The notes below the pieces were generated by a model. It did not search any database and was not told the origin of the DNA. It saw nothing but the letters and a program-made list of their open reading frames with translations. The translations under genes and the position numbers were made by a program. A stretch of DNA of 64,000 nucleotides from Mikania micrantha (taxonomy: Eukaryota > Streptophyta > Magnoliopsida > Asterales > Asteraceae), in assembly GCA_009363875.1 (NCBI GenBank), contig CM018687.1:22947764-23011763 (forward strand), in the 5' to 3' direction. Position 1 is the stretch's first letter. Each line of letters begins with the position of its first letter. This document shows positions 33,280-43,835 of this stretch, piece after piece.

Positions 33280-33460
33280 AACGAACCTTATTGGTCAAGG
33301 TTTGTTTGACCAACAGGTTCGTTTGATGTGAAGGTTCGTTCATTGAGGGTTTGTTCATTCAGAGGTTCGTTCAACAGAAGGTTCGTTCAGGAATAGGTTC
33401 GTCTTGTAGTAGGTTCGTCTAGAATTAGGTTCGTCTCAGGGAGGGTTCGTTGGGTTCTAT
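33280..33460 (+). repeat. GGTTCGTT array directly upstream of E2 ORF2
   Basis: About ten GGTTCGTT/GGTTCGTC units at about 17-18 bp spacing, ending some 75 bp before the ORF2 start codon. The spacing and position are the same as the TTCGTGTAC array of E1, although the flanking letters differ. Confidence 0.85.
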
Positions 33461-33463
33461 ACG

Positions 33464-33536
33464 TATAAATTTTTTTAATTTTTTAATTTTTTAATTTTTT
33501 ATTGTTTCTAGTTGTGTTTTCTTTCTAATTGTAGAA
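33464..33536 (+). promoter_or_regulatory. T-rich leader and possible 3' splice site before E2 ORF2
   Basis: Four AATTTTTT units are followed by a pyrimidine-rich TTTTCTTTCTAATTGTAG ending two bases before the ATG at 33537. It reads like a branch-point/polypyrimidine/AG acceptor, and E3 conserves it upstream of its ORF2. It would allow ORF2 to be made from a spliced RNA. Confidence 0.4.
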
Positions 33537-35648
33537 ATGGCGAACTTAACATTTGGAGACAAACATAATGTTTGTGCTTACCTAGATCCCACAACAAGGA
33601 ATGGCAAGGATTTCCGTCCCATGATCGAGTTTCTACGTAGATCTCGGATATACTACGCCATCTCTAACTCCTGTCAGATTTACCGATCTCTTATACAAAG
33701 TTTCTGGGAGTCTTCCAGACTTATTTCTATTGATGAGGAGTACATCATTGAGGCAAATGTGCTTGGGCTGGAACTTCGTATTTCTGAGGCTGATATCTGA
33801 CGGGTTATGCAGTTCGGAGGAGAGCCTGATGGTATGACTCTCGTACCAGAAAGGTGTATCAAAGGATGTTTTATGCGGATCAGATATTTCAGGGCTTACA
33901 ATGCTATTTATGTCAAGAAAGGAAAGCTTCCTTTTCAATACAAGTTATTAGCACCTGTACTGCTTCACTGCCTTAGCTTGAGGAAAGGCACGTTTGATTA
34001 GTTGAGGGACTTGATGAGATCGGCAATGGTGGCATTGATATTGAACAAACCGTTCAATTTCTCTTCTATGATCTTCCGTTATATGTCCGACAACATCACG
34101 AAAGCCAAGGATCGATTTTACATGTATCCTAGGTTTGTTCAGATGTTGATTGATGAGAGATTTCCCGAGGGGATGCTGCCCAGAGAGGCTTCTGATCTGT
34201 TCAAGCTGAAACACATGACTGACTCTAGTCTTGGTCAACTCAGGGTGTACCAGAGAAGTGGGGATGCTAATCTGGAGAAAGATTTGGTTGGACATTGTGC
34301 TAGGGCGAAATACATAGCTCCTGAGGATAATGCTTGGAGGGATACAGAATCCGAGTCAGATACTGAAGAATTTCGTGATGATGATGATCAGTCTCAACCT
34401 CCACCTCCTCCTCCAAGGCAACAGTCAAGGAAGGTTACAGGTCAATCTTCCCGATCACAACCACCGGATTCATCTTCTCAGAAACCAAGATCACAGGAGC
34501 CAGTTACTGTTGTGTTAGCTGAGCAACAGGAGAAAACAACTGATGAAGATGATGGTGAGGAGTCTCCTGCTACAGAATCAGAGTATGAAATGGTTCAAGT
34601 TGGAAACCAAATGGTGAGGAGAATGAAGAAAAAGTTTGCTAAAAAGGCTGAAGAACTAAGAGAAGAGGCTACTGATCCTAGTTTTGTTGTTGAAGAGCCT
34701 GAGTCTTCAAGCCTATGAAGAGAAAAAGAATGGCTAAAGGGCCGTATGGGAAGAAGAAGTCAAAAGTTATGAAGACCGTTGTGTCTTCATCGATTGTGAC
34801 TTCTATTATTCCTGTTTCTTCTATTCCTGTGATCTCTTCATCACCTGATACTATTTCTATTACTCCTACAGCTTCTATTCCTGTTTCTACTTTACAAACT
34901 CCTGCGTTTGTAAATGTAGCTACTTTTACACCGTCTTTCATGGATTCTACTACTGTCACGATATCATTGCCAGAGACTTCATTTCATTCTGATTCTATTC
35001 CCAGAGATGAGTCTTTGTTTGAAGGATTAGATAATCTGGGTGATTTAAACTTACTGTGGATTATGATGAATCAGAGATCAGAAGAAGATTATCTATGCTA
35101 TCAAAGGAGTTTGAACTGTACAAGATGGAAAAAGAAAAGACTAAAGTTGATAAATCTTCAGGCACAAGTTAGTTGGATGAACTGAAAATTCAAGTTGCAC
35201 AACTAATGAAATGGAGAGAGGAAGAGATAGTTGAGAAGAAGAGAATGAATGAAAGGATTTCTGATTTGGAATTTTTTGTCAAGCTACAGAATGAAGACAT
35301 TGTGGAGTTAAAGAATGCTGATCTAAGACAAAAGATTAGAGAGTTGGAAGAAACAGATGATAAAGGTGAAGCTTCTGGTGCTGATGTTAAGAAGGTGGTT
35401 GTTGAAGTTGATGATGAGGAAGAGGAGGAAGAAGAAGAAAAGGTATAATATGATGATTCTGATAAAGATGAAAATACGAGCTTGAATGCTCATGATGATG
35501 ATGATGGAGGAGATGATGGTGATATGGGAGGTGTGAGTAGTGGAGCTGGTGGTTTGGATTCGGTGACTGGTGCTATCATTGTTTATTCTCCGACAAAGAT
35601 TTATGATGATGATGTTCCTGTTAGATCTGTTTCATCTGATAAGGGTAC
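33537..35648 (+). pseudogene. E2 post-pol ORF2, first part (broken)
   Basis: It starts MANLTFGDKHN. The N-terminal domain is about 265 codons long (motifs IYYAIS, SFWES, LLHCLS, FYMYPRFVQMLIDER) and is followed by an acidic and proline-rich linker, a basic KRKR/KKKSK patch that could be a nuclear signal, a serine/threonine/proline/isoleucine-rich tract, a coiled coil (35173-35350) and an acidic EEEEEEE run. Breaks are TGA at 33798, TAG at 33999, a frame change near 34716, a one-base loss near 35049 compared with E3, and stops near 35172 and 35446. Element C interrupts it at 35648. E3 carries a cleaner N-terminal domain. Function unknown. Confidence 0.8.
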
Positions 35649-36850
35649 TGTCACACCCCCAAATTTCAACTAACAGAATCATACCGTTTGGGAACGTGAC
35701 AAACCAGGATCTCAGATCATTAGACATAGCGAAGACCTCTATATGAATTTCAAAACATACGTTGGTCTTTAAAACATAATAATCAGAGTTTACAAAAAGT
35801 TGCGGAAGCGTTTCAAATCAAAACCAATAAACTGTTGATAAGTAAAACATTACAAATCAAAGTACTGAAATATTCAAATTCAAATGTTCAAAGTTTATAA
35901 TGCATGAGACTCTATCTTCCTAGTCCATGCCAGCTGTTACGCGCGCCTTAGCGTCCTGAGAAAAACATGCAAATCAAGTCAACACAAAGGTTGGTGCATA
36001 ACACAGGTTTTAAGTAATCATAGTGTTCAAAACAGCAGTTTGAATAATAAGTTGTAGATAACATAATCACAATTGCACAGTCATGATAGCTAGTCATATA
36101 AACTATTTACATACGTGTTCGACACCGAAGCTGACTAGTTGCCATACTATAGCATGTTTTCGCCTTGCCACTATTGTCTATCACAACAATAGTAAAAGAA
36201 TGTGTTTGGTCAGTCAAACACCTGCGTAGATCCCATCTACCAGGTGAGGTTTGTCAAACCTAATAGATCTATTTCCAACTACCACGCTTTGCATTACAGC
36301 AAACTAAACGGTTCGAGGTGTGTAAGGACTTTCAAGTTGATATGTTTTCACATAATGTAAACAGATAACTCATGCAAGTGATATGTATCTAAAAATCAGT
36401 TTGTTGCACATGTTTTCTCCCCCAAAACAGTTTAAATAAGAAAGGGGCCGTGTACGCACCTTTGATGATAGCAGAATGATCACACACTAAAAGCTCGTGA
36501 AAGAAATCCTTCTACGAAGAATCTGTGTTTAAACAATAACCTAGTGTTATTCGGATAATCGTTTTGTGCTTAAAATCACATACGTGTCAACACACGTATG
36601 TTGGATTTGCTAAAATTGCGCATACGAAAGTACGTGTGTCATTGAAATCGTTTAAATAAAATCACATTTGATTTTATTTAATTAAACGTAGTTATGCGCG
36701 ATTTCGTGTTCGGATTAAAATATGGATTTTATCATTTCCACACGTTCGTATTCTCGTTACGGTTCCAACGCAACTTGAACGGATCGAATCGGACTTGAAA
36801 CGAACAAGTTATGCTCAAAATACAACTAAACATTAAAAACCCAAAATATG

Positions 36851-36917
36851 GTTGGGCCGGGACTCGAACCCGCGACCCGCAACTCCAACACACAAGCCTC
36901 TAACCATTACGCCCGCT
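36851..36917 (-). other. tRNA-like segment with B box in the C 3' LTR
   Basis: The minus strand has TAATGGTTAGAGG (A-box-like) and then GGTTCGAGTCC, an exact match to the B box consensus GGTTCGANTCC inside a four-pair CGGG/CCCG T-stem. This is the best preserved of the tRNA-like segments. It may have Pol III activity but is not a credible tRNA gene. Confidence 0.55.
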
Positions 36918-38113
36918 AGGGTATCGCGTTAACTAACTGGAATTTAATTGTTTTAACCTTACACTGGTCAGCTTTCCCTTATCATTCTATAGCCGAAGCT
37001 TCTTAGTTCAATTGGTTCCAAATTCGAACTCGATTAACATTCAAACCATAGGGTTTTCCTCTATCATAGCATTTCTAATCTTTCTGTGCCATCAATTTTG
37101 ATTATCCCGGTCATCTAGTTCGAATTCCCCAACTTCATTTTAAACCGAAGAACCCTAATCCAACATCATTCAATTCGATATCTTCTGATGAAATTTTTAT
37201 AACACTACCCTTAATCGGTACCCTCTGAACCTACCCATGCTATTCAATTCGATTCTTAAACCAATTTGTATAGAAATCCCCAAACTCGTTGAACATAAGG
37301 AACCCTAGAATTGAAATCCATTAAATCGTTGTAACTTAATGAAATTGATACATGTTTTAGTTAAATCGGACCCCTCTGAAACTATTGGTGTAGTTTAATT
37401 TCATTTTAAAGCTCATTTGGTTAAAAACCCCCAAAACCGACTTTGTTAAGAACCCTAGCAATCGGGTTCTATCAATTCGTTGTTGGAACCTAAAATTGAT
37501 ATAGGTTTATGCTTATTCGGAAGTTTTAGAGTGTACAGGAATGATAGCTTACCTGTTTTGATATCGAATTCTTGTAGTTCACCTTCAAGCCCTAGGTTCG
37601 GCCAATACTCCGATCGAATCTCTGATCTTGAATCTTTTTCTTCGAATTGTTGTGTGGAAACGTTTCTAAATGCGCCAATTAGAGTTTAGGAAAAATCAAT
37701 TGTGATCATTTCATTCGGTTTATATGATCTCGACCTTAATTGCAAACGGTTTCAACTTTTAAACGTAATAGGAGTTTAATTCAATCATAAATCCACTTAG
37801 TAACGTATATTTACTGTTACAGATCACTAATATGAGTTGATTTAAGGTTTAATCTCATTAATTTCAGTGTAATAACACCAATTTCGAATTTCCCCCTATA
37901 TATAAACGAATTTTGACTTAAAAAGTCAAAATTTGAATATTTTCATTCAATTGCACGTCAATCTTGATCTTTTAACATTTCAACACTTATTTTGTTCAAT
38001 GATAATTCTTCACTTATGATTTCGTATCATTTCGGGATATTTTTCACAAAAATTTTTTTTTTTTTTTTAACGAAATAAACCCGAAATAACGAATCGTCAC
38101 TAATTTGAAACAA

Positions 38114-38369
38114 TATTGGGCTTTGATTAATCCAATTGAGCCCAATAATCCTAACTGGGCCTACTTCCCTCTGTTTGGGCCTTACAAAATACAATTAGAC
38201 CTATCTTGGGCCTTGAATTTGTAATTGGGCCTACCTTGCTCTCATTGGGCCTTACTGGGCCTTCCTGGGCCTTACTGGTTTTATTGAGTCTTCATTGGCT
38301 TTGTTGGGCCTTGATTTTGTAATTGGGCCTCCCTAGATCTCAATGGGCCTACATTATTACTATTGGGCC
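38114..38369. repeat. TGGGCC(T) array in the C 3' LTR
   Basis: About twelve TTGGGCCTT/CTGGGCCTA units in about 255 bp, starting some 55 bp inside the LTR end that is upstream of transcription. On the element's strand this gives GGCCCAAT, the UP1/site II-like word. Confidence 0.85.
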
Positions 38370-38424
38370 TGTGATATCACCAATTCCCGTTAACAAGGTT
38401 AGTGTAAAAAGTCGGATTGTCACA

Positions 38425-38460
38425 TCATCCCCTTGTTGAAGGAATTTTCGTCCCGAAAAT
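38425..38460 (-). promoter_or_regulatory. Polypurine tract block of element C (LTR-proximal copy)
   Basis: CAACAAGGGGATGA on the minus strand, adjacent to the 3' LTR, with TTTTCGTCCCGAAAA beside it. It is near-identical to 38986-39021. Confidence 0.85.
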
Positions 38461-38985
38461 TAGTAAGTGTTAGGAGTAGTTAGGAAACTACTTACGAGTT
38501 TAAATCGTACGTGTTAGTGTGATTTGATCATTCTGTGTACTTGTGTGTACTCACACACAAAGTCTAATGCTTGCAACATCACAACTCAATTGTGATCGTT
38601 CAATGTAACTGTTTTGCGTGTACACCAGTTAGTTCACCTAACTGTGACTGTTTGTGTTTGATCGTACTGTGTTGTGTAACCTCACACATAGTGAGTGTCT
38701 GAAACTGTTTGTACTATGCAACCCCGCACATAGCAAAAATGTGTGTAATCAAGTGTAACCTCACTACCTAGTGAGTGTCTGAAACTGTTTGTACTATGCA
38801 ACCCCGCACATAGCAAAATGTGTGTAATCAATCACGTACGTACTACCATAACATGTAACATATGAAATGTAGCACATAAAACATATAGTATGCAATGTAG
38901 CACAAATGTTTGTAACAAAATCAATTGAATAAAATGTTAGTGCTTACAGTTTGAGATTTGCAGTGTTGATGTGTGACAGCATCAC
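38461..38985. repeat. 3' untranslated spacer of C with a tandem duplication
   Basis: No ORF. Two units containing GTGAGTGTCTGAAACTG and CCCCGCACATAGCAAAA start about 79 bp apart (38691 and 38770). Element A has a single version of this stretch. Confidence 0.75.
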
Positions 38986-39021
38986 GTCATCCCCTTGTTG
39001 AAGGAAATTTCGTCCCGAAAT
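38986..39021 (-). promoter_or_regulatory. Second polypurine-tract block of element C, at the pol stop
   Basis: A copy of the 38425-38460 block directly before the pol stop codon (39022). This is the position of the only block in element B. Confidence 0.8.
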
Positions 39022-42000
39022 TTAACGTGCGCTCTCAGTGTTAGCAGTAGCTGTCTTGAATAGATGAGGATATTTTTTCATCATTTGATCTTCCCGTTCC
39101 CATGTGAATTCAGGACCCCGTCTTGAATTCCATCGGACTTTGACTATTGGAATCTTGCTTTGCTTCAGTTGTTTGACCTCTCGGTCCATGATTTCTGCTG
39201 GTTCTTCAATGAATCGTAACTGTTCATCTACTTGTATTTCTTCCAATGGTACAATCAATGTCTCATCAGAAAGACATTTCTTTAAGTTTGACACATGAAA
39301 AACATCATGAACTCCACTGAGTTCATCCGGTAGTTTGAGTTGGTACGCAACCGGACCAATCCTTTTCAGAATCTCAAAAGGTCCTACGTAACGTGGACTA
39401 AGCTTCCCGCGCTTGCCGAATCGTATCACACCTTTCCAAGGTGATACCTTTAGAAGAACTCGGTCTCCTACTTGGAATTCCAACGGCTTACGACGTTTGT
39501 CTGCATAACTCTTCTGTCGATCCCGAGCCGCTGCCATACGGTTCCGGATTTGAACTATCTTCTCTGTCGTTTCGTGCACCAGTTCAGGACCTGTTATCTG
39601 ACTGTCACCAATTTCAGCCCAACAAACTGGTGAACGACATTTGCGACCATACAAAGCTTCAAACGGTGCTGCTTGAATACTTGTATGATAACTATTATTG
39701 TAAGAGAATTCCACCAACGGTAAATGATTCTCCCAGCTATCACCAAAGTCAATTACACAAGCTCGTAACATATCCTCGAGCGTTTGAATCGTTCGTTCAC
39801 TTTGACCGTCGGTCTGTGGGTGATAAGCGGTACTCATATCCAAGCGAGTCCCCAATGACTTATGAAGAGATTTCCAAAAATTAGAAGTAAACCGGGCATC
39901 CCGATCTGATATGATAGATATTGGCACACCATGCCGTGCTACTACCTCCTTGATGTAAATGCGAGTCAGTTTCTCCATCTTATCAGTTTCCTTTATTGCT
40001 AAGAAGTGTGCAGATTTCGTTAATCGATCGACAATTACCCATATCGTATCACAACCACTCGGTGTACGAGGTAACTTAGTAATAAAATCCATCGAAATCT
40101 GTTCCCATTTCCACATCGGTATCTCTGGTTGTTGTAGTAAACCAGATGGCTTCTGATATTCAACTTTGACTTTCGAACAAGTCAAACATTTGCTAACGTA
40201 CTCAGCAATATCAGCTTTCATGTGAGGCCACCAATACAGTGCCTTCAAGTCATGGTACATCTTGTCTGATCCCGGATGGACTGAATATCTGGACTTGTGT
40301 GCTTCGTCCATCACGAGTTCCCTTAAACCTCCATACAAAGGTATCCACATTCGGTTAATGAAATAACGAATTCCATCAGCATTCGTATCCAACTGTTCTT
40401 CCATTCCCCGTAAAGATTCCTGTACCAAGTTTTCCTTTTTCAAGGCCTCGATCTGAGCACTGCGTACCTTGTCAGGTAAGTCAGTATGTATTGTCATCAT
40501 AAGTGCACGAACCCGTCTTGTTCCCGTTGTATCTTTTCTGCTCAAAGCATCGGCTACGACATTAGCCTTTCCCGGGTGATACTTAATCGCACACTCATAA
40601 TCGTTCAACAACTCAACCCATCGTCGTTGCCTCATGTTAAGCTCCTTCTGATCAAAGATATGTTGCAAACTCTTATGATCAGTATAAATAGTACACTTAG
40701 TTCCATACAAATAATGCCTCCAAATCTTCAAAGCAAAAACCACTGCTCCTAACTCCAAGTCATGAGTAGTGTAATTCTTTTCGTGTGTTCTTAATTGTCT
40801 GGAAGCATAAGCGATCACTTTATCCCGTTGCATCAACACACATCCCAAACCCTGTCCAGATGCGTCACAATACACCGCAAAGTCTTCCGTTCCTTCCGGT
40901 AAGGACAGAATCGGTGCACTGCAGAGCTTCTGTTTCAATAACTGAAATGCAGCTTCCTGTTTATCCGTCCAGTTATACTTTGTTCCCTTGTGCGTCAGAG
41001 CTGTAAGTGGTTGAGCGATCTTTGAGAAACCTTCAATGAATCGTCGATAATAACCCGCCAAACCAAGGAATTGTCGTACCTCGGTAGGGGTCTTTGGCGC
41101 TTCCCAGTTCTTAATCGCTTCAATCTTCGCTGGATCAACATGTATGCCCTTTTCATTAACTATATGACCCAAGAACTGTACTTCTCGCATCCAGAAATCA
41201 CATTTCGAGAACTTAGCGTACAGTTGTTCCTGTTTCAATAGCTCTAGTAGTAATCGAAGATGTTCAGCATGTTCCTCCTCAGACTTTGAATAGATGAGAA
41301 TGTCATCGATGAAAACAATGACAAACTTATCAAGATAAGGTTTACAAACACGATTCATGAGATCCATGAATACGGCTGGAGCGTTTGTCAACCCAAATGG
41401 CATGACCAAGAACTCATAATGGCCATAGCGCGTCCTAAATGCTGTCTTTGGAATATCCTCCTCCTGGACTCTTAGTTGATGATAACCAGACCTGAGATCA
41501 ATCTTCGAGTAGTAACTCGAACCTTGCAACTGATCGAACATATCGTCAATCCTGGGTAACGGATACCGGTTCTTGGTAGTAACCTTATTCAACTCCCGGT
41601 AATCAATACACATACGAAAAGTCCCGTCCTTCTTCTTTACAAACAATACTGGAGCTCCCCATGGTGAAAAACTAGGTCGTATGAAACCCTTATCCAACAA
41701 CTCTTGCAATTGTGTAGATAACTCTTGCATCTCTGACGGTGCAAGTCGATAAGGCGCCCTAGCTATCGGTGCTGCATCTGGTGTAAGATCGATTCGGAAT
41801 TCCACCTGTCTCACAGGCGGTAATCCCGGCAAGTCTTCTGGAAATACCTCCGGAAACTTACAAACTATAGGTATATCTTCAAGCTTCTTCTCAGCTACTG
41901 GCTTTTCAGTTATAAGTGCTATAACTGCCGTATGACCTTTCCGCAGACATTTGTGTGCCTTCATACAAGATATGAGACGCAGTGGCGTACTGCTCTTCTC

Positions 42001-43584
42001 GCCTTGTACATATAATGTCTCTCCCTGCGGAAGAGGTATGCGAACAATCTTTTCATGGCATATAATTTCAGCCTGGTTTTTGGACAACCAGTCCATGCCA
42101 ATGACTACATCAAAACTGCCTAAGGCAATAGGCATCAGATCAATCTCTAATGTCTGACCCATCAAATCAAGGATACATCCCTTATAAATGTTTTCTACTA
42201 CAATCAACTTACCATCAGCTAATTCCACAGTATAGGGACTATCTAAGGCAGTGGGACTAACATCTAGTGACTTAGCAAGTGAACTAGATACAAAACTCCG
42301 GTCGGCACCAGTGTCAAATAACATAGAGGCATAGTGATTATTTAAGAGGAACGTACCCGTAACAATGTTGGGATCCTCCCGCGCTTGACGTCCTCCTATC
42401 ACAAACGCCCTGCCTCTAGCACCGTTGTTGTTGTTATTATTGTTGTTGTTGTTGTTGGTGCCATTACCATTACCGTTTCCATTTCCATTACCATTACCAT
42501 TGTTGTCCCCGCCTTTCTTAAGTTGTGGGCAATCTTTCTTGAAATGGCCCATGTTGCCGCACTCAAAACAACCTTTCTGCGCGTTGTTTTGATTGTTATT
42601 CTGGTTGTTATTGTTGTTCTGCAGCTCTCCGCGACAATCCTTAGCCGCATGCCCAACCTTGCCACACCTCTGGCACTTAGCTCTGTCACATTGGTTACCC
42701 GCATGATGGTAACCACATCTGTTGCACTTGGGGTGCTTACCAATATAGCCCCCCGATGATGATGATTGTTGGCCACTGTTGGAATTATGATAGGACTTGT
42801 TTGAGTCCTGCTTCCTGTTCTGCTGTTGGTTGTTACCCTTGAAGTTGTTACTTTCCCACTTCCTCTTGTGATCTCCTACCTTGGTAGCAGATGTTCGCTT
42901 AGGCAGGGTTCCTTGTAACACTGCCTGATCAGTAAGCTGATGCGCTAGCCGAACAGCTTGTTGGATAGTGGTGGGATTTGCTGAAGTAACCATCCCCTGA
43001 ATCTGAGGCACTAGTCCTCCAATGTACCTTTCGATCCACTTACTGACTGGAGTAGCCATGTGTGGTAGCAGTCTGGCCAGTTCATGCGATCTGGTCGTGT
43101 ACTCCTCAATATTTGACCCCTCCATCTTGAGGTGCCAATACTCCTCCTCCAACTTCTGCATTTCACTACGAGGACAATACTCCTCTTGTAGTAAAGTTTT
43201 GAAGTTGTTCCAGGTCAATGCATTTGCTTCTCCCAATCCCAGGGTCTGAACATTGGAGTTCCACCAAGTCAGTGCTGGACCCTCCAACGTTCCAGTAGCA
43301 AATTTCACTTTGCTGTCATCAGGGCAGTTGCACATCTTGAACACAGACTCTGCCTTTTCAATCCATCGGAGAAGTCCTATGGCCCCCTCCGACCCTTTGA
43401 AATTGTGTGGTTTGCAGTCCAAAAACATCTTGAACGTGCAGACTTGTGGGTTAATCAATCCCCCAGCTGGACCCTGTGGCCCTGTGTTGTGAGTCTGAGT
43501 ATACTGTGCGATTGCCTCTGCAACTCTGTTGTTGATTAGCTCGTTGAGCTCAGCAACTGTCATTTGAACATTTCCCTCAGCCAT
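39022..43584 (-). CDS. gag-pol polyprotein of element C (Tekay-type chromovirus)
   Basis: 1520 codons uninterrupted from MAEGNVQM; upstream in-frame codons to 43788 look noncoding, and A aligns only from here. Gag domain about 50-230; zinc knuckles at 287-299, 304-317 and 339-352 (CFECGNMGHFKKDC); an asparagine/glycine low-complexity run 361-388; protease DTGAD at 424; reverse transcriptase FIDD at 758-761; RNase H YCDAS near 905; integrase zinc site H1096/H1103/C1133/C1136 and catalytic D1166, D1227, E1263 (35-residue spacing); chromodomain-like tail 1459-1510 with VKVRWNSRRGPEFTWERED. It would supply particle, protease, polymerase and integrase functions. No break was seen. It follows the leader ORF after about 250 bp. 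Confidence 0.97.
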   Translation of the reverse strand: MAEGNVQMTVAELNELINNRVAEAIAQYTQTHNTGPQGPAGGLINPQVCTFKMFLDCKPHNFKGSEGAIGLLRWIEKAESVFKMCNCPDDSKVKFATGTLEGPALTWWNSNVQTLGLGEANALTWNNFKTLLQEEYCPRSEMQKLEEEYWHLKMEGSNIEEYTTRSHELARLLPHMATPVSKWIERYIGGLVPQIQGMVTSANPTTIQQAVRLAHQLTDQAVLQGTLPKRTSATKVGDHKRKWESNNFKGNNQQQNRKQDSNKSYHNSNSGQQSSSSGGYIGKHPKCNRCGYHHAGNQCDRAKCQRCGKVGHAAKDCRGELQNNNNNQNNNQNNAQKGCFECGNMGHFKKDCPQLKKGGDNNGNGNGNGNGNGNGTNNNNNNNNNNNGARGRAFVIGGRQAREDPNIVTGTFLLNNHYASMLFDTGADRSFVSSSLAKSLDVSPTALDSPYTVELADGKLIVVENIYKGCILDLMGQTLEIDLMPIALGSFDVVIGMDWLSKNQAEIICHEKIVRIPLPQGETLYVQGEKSSTPLRLISCMKAHKCLRKGHTAVIALITEKPVAEKKLEDIPIVCKFPEVFPEDLPGLPPVRQVEFRIDLTPDAAPIARAPYRLAPSEMQELSTQLQELLDKGFIRPSFSPWGAPVLFVKKKDGTFRMCIDYRELNKVTTKNRYPLPRIDDMFDQLQGSSYYSKIDLRSGYHQLRVQEEDIPKTAFRTRYGHYEFLVMPFGLTNAPAVFMDLMNRVCKPYLDKFVIVFIDDILIYSKSEEEHAEHLRLLLELLKQEQLYAKFSKCDFWMREVQFLGHIVNEKGIHVDPAKIEAIKNWEAPKTPTEVRQFLGLAGYYRRFIEGFSKIAQPLTALTHKGTKYNWTDKQEAAFQLLKQKLCSAPILSLPEGTEDFAVYCDASGQGLGCVLMQRDKVIAYASRQLRTHEKNYTTHDLELGAVVFALKIWRHYLYGTKCTIYTDHKSLQHIFDQKELNMRQRRWVELLNDYECAIKYHPGKANVVADALSRKDTTGTRRVRALMMTIHTDLPDKVRSAQIEALKKENLVQESLRGMEEQLDTNADGIRYFINRMWIPLYGGLRELVMDEAHKSRYSVHPGSDKMYHDLKALYWWPHMKADIAEYVSKCLTCSKVKVEYQKPSGLLQQPEIPMWKWEQISMDFITKLPRTPSGCDTIWVIVDRLTKSAHFLAIKETDKMEKLTRIYIKEVVARHGVPISIISDRDARFTSNFWKSLHKSLGTRLDMSTAYHPQTDGQSERTIQTLEDMLRACVIDFGDSWENHLPLVEFSYNNSYHTSIQAAPFEALYGRKCRSPVCWAEIGDSQITGPELVHETTEKIVQIRNRMAAARDRQKSYADKRRKPLEFQVGDRVLLKVSPWKGVIRFGKRGKLSPRYVGPFEILKRIGPVAYQLKLPDELSGVHDVFHVSNLKKCLSDETLIVPLEEIQVDEQLRFIEEPAEIMDREVKQLKQSKIPIVKVRWNSRRGPEFTWEREDQMMKKYPHLFKTATANTESAR

Positions 43585-43835
43585 TTCCTTCCTATTTACA
43601 AGAAATGTTAGCGCATAATCAAAATCCCATTTTGACATGTGTAAGTAAAAACAACAAACACAACATGTAATATAATCAACACAGTTGTTGGAAATAAACA
43701 ATAATTCTTCCATAAATAGAAACTTTCTTTGAGTACAATACTTTTGAAATGAAATACAAGATTTCAAACTACTAATGTAGGAACACAACCCGTTCCTAAT
43801 AAGTTTAAATAAAACAAGAAGTAAAAGAAAAATAA

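Larger units (their letters stand above)
35649..38424 (-). repeat. 3' LTR of element C
   Basis: TGTCACACCCCC to GGATTGTCACA, 2776 bp. It contains a tRNA-like segment (36851-36917) and a TGGGCC array (38114-38369). Confidence 0.96.

Noticed and set aside
37480..37689. ORF duplicated at 45943-46152
   Set aside because: Part of both C LTRs, on the strand opposite to the element; no domain.
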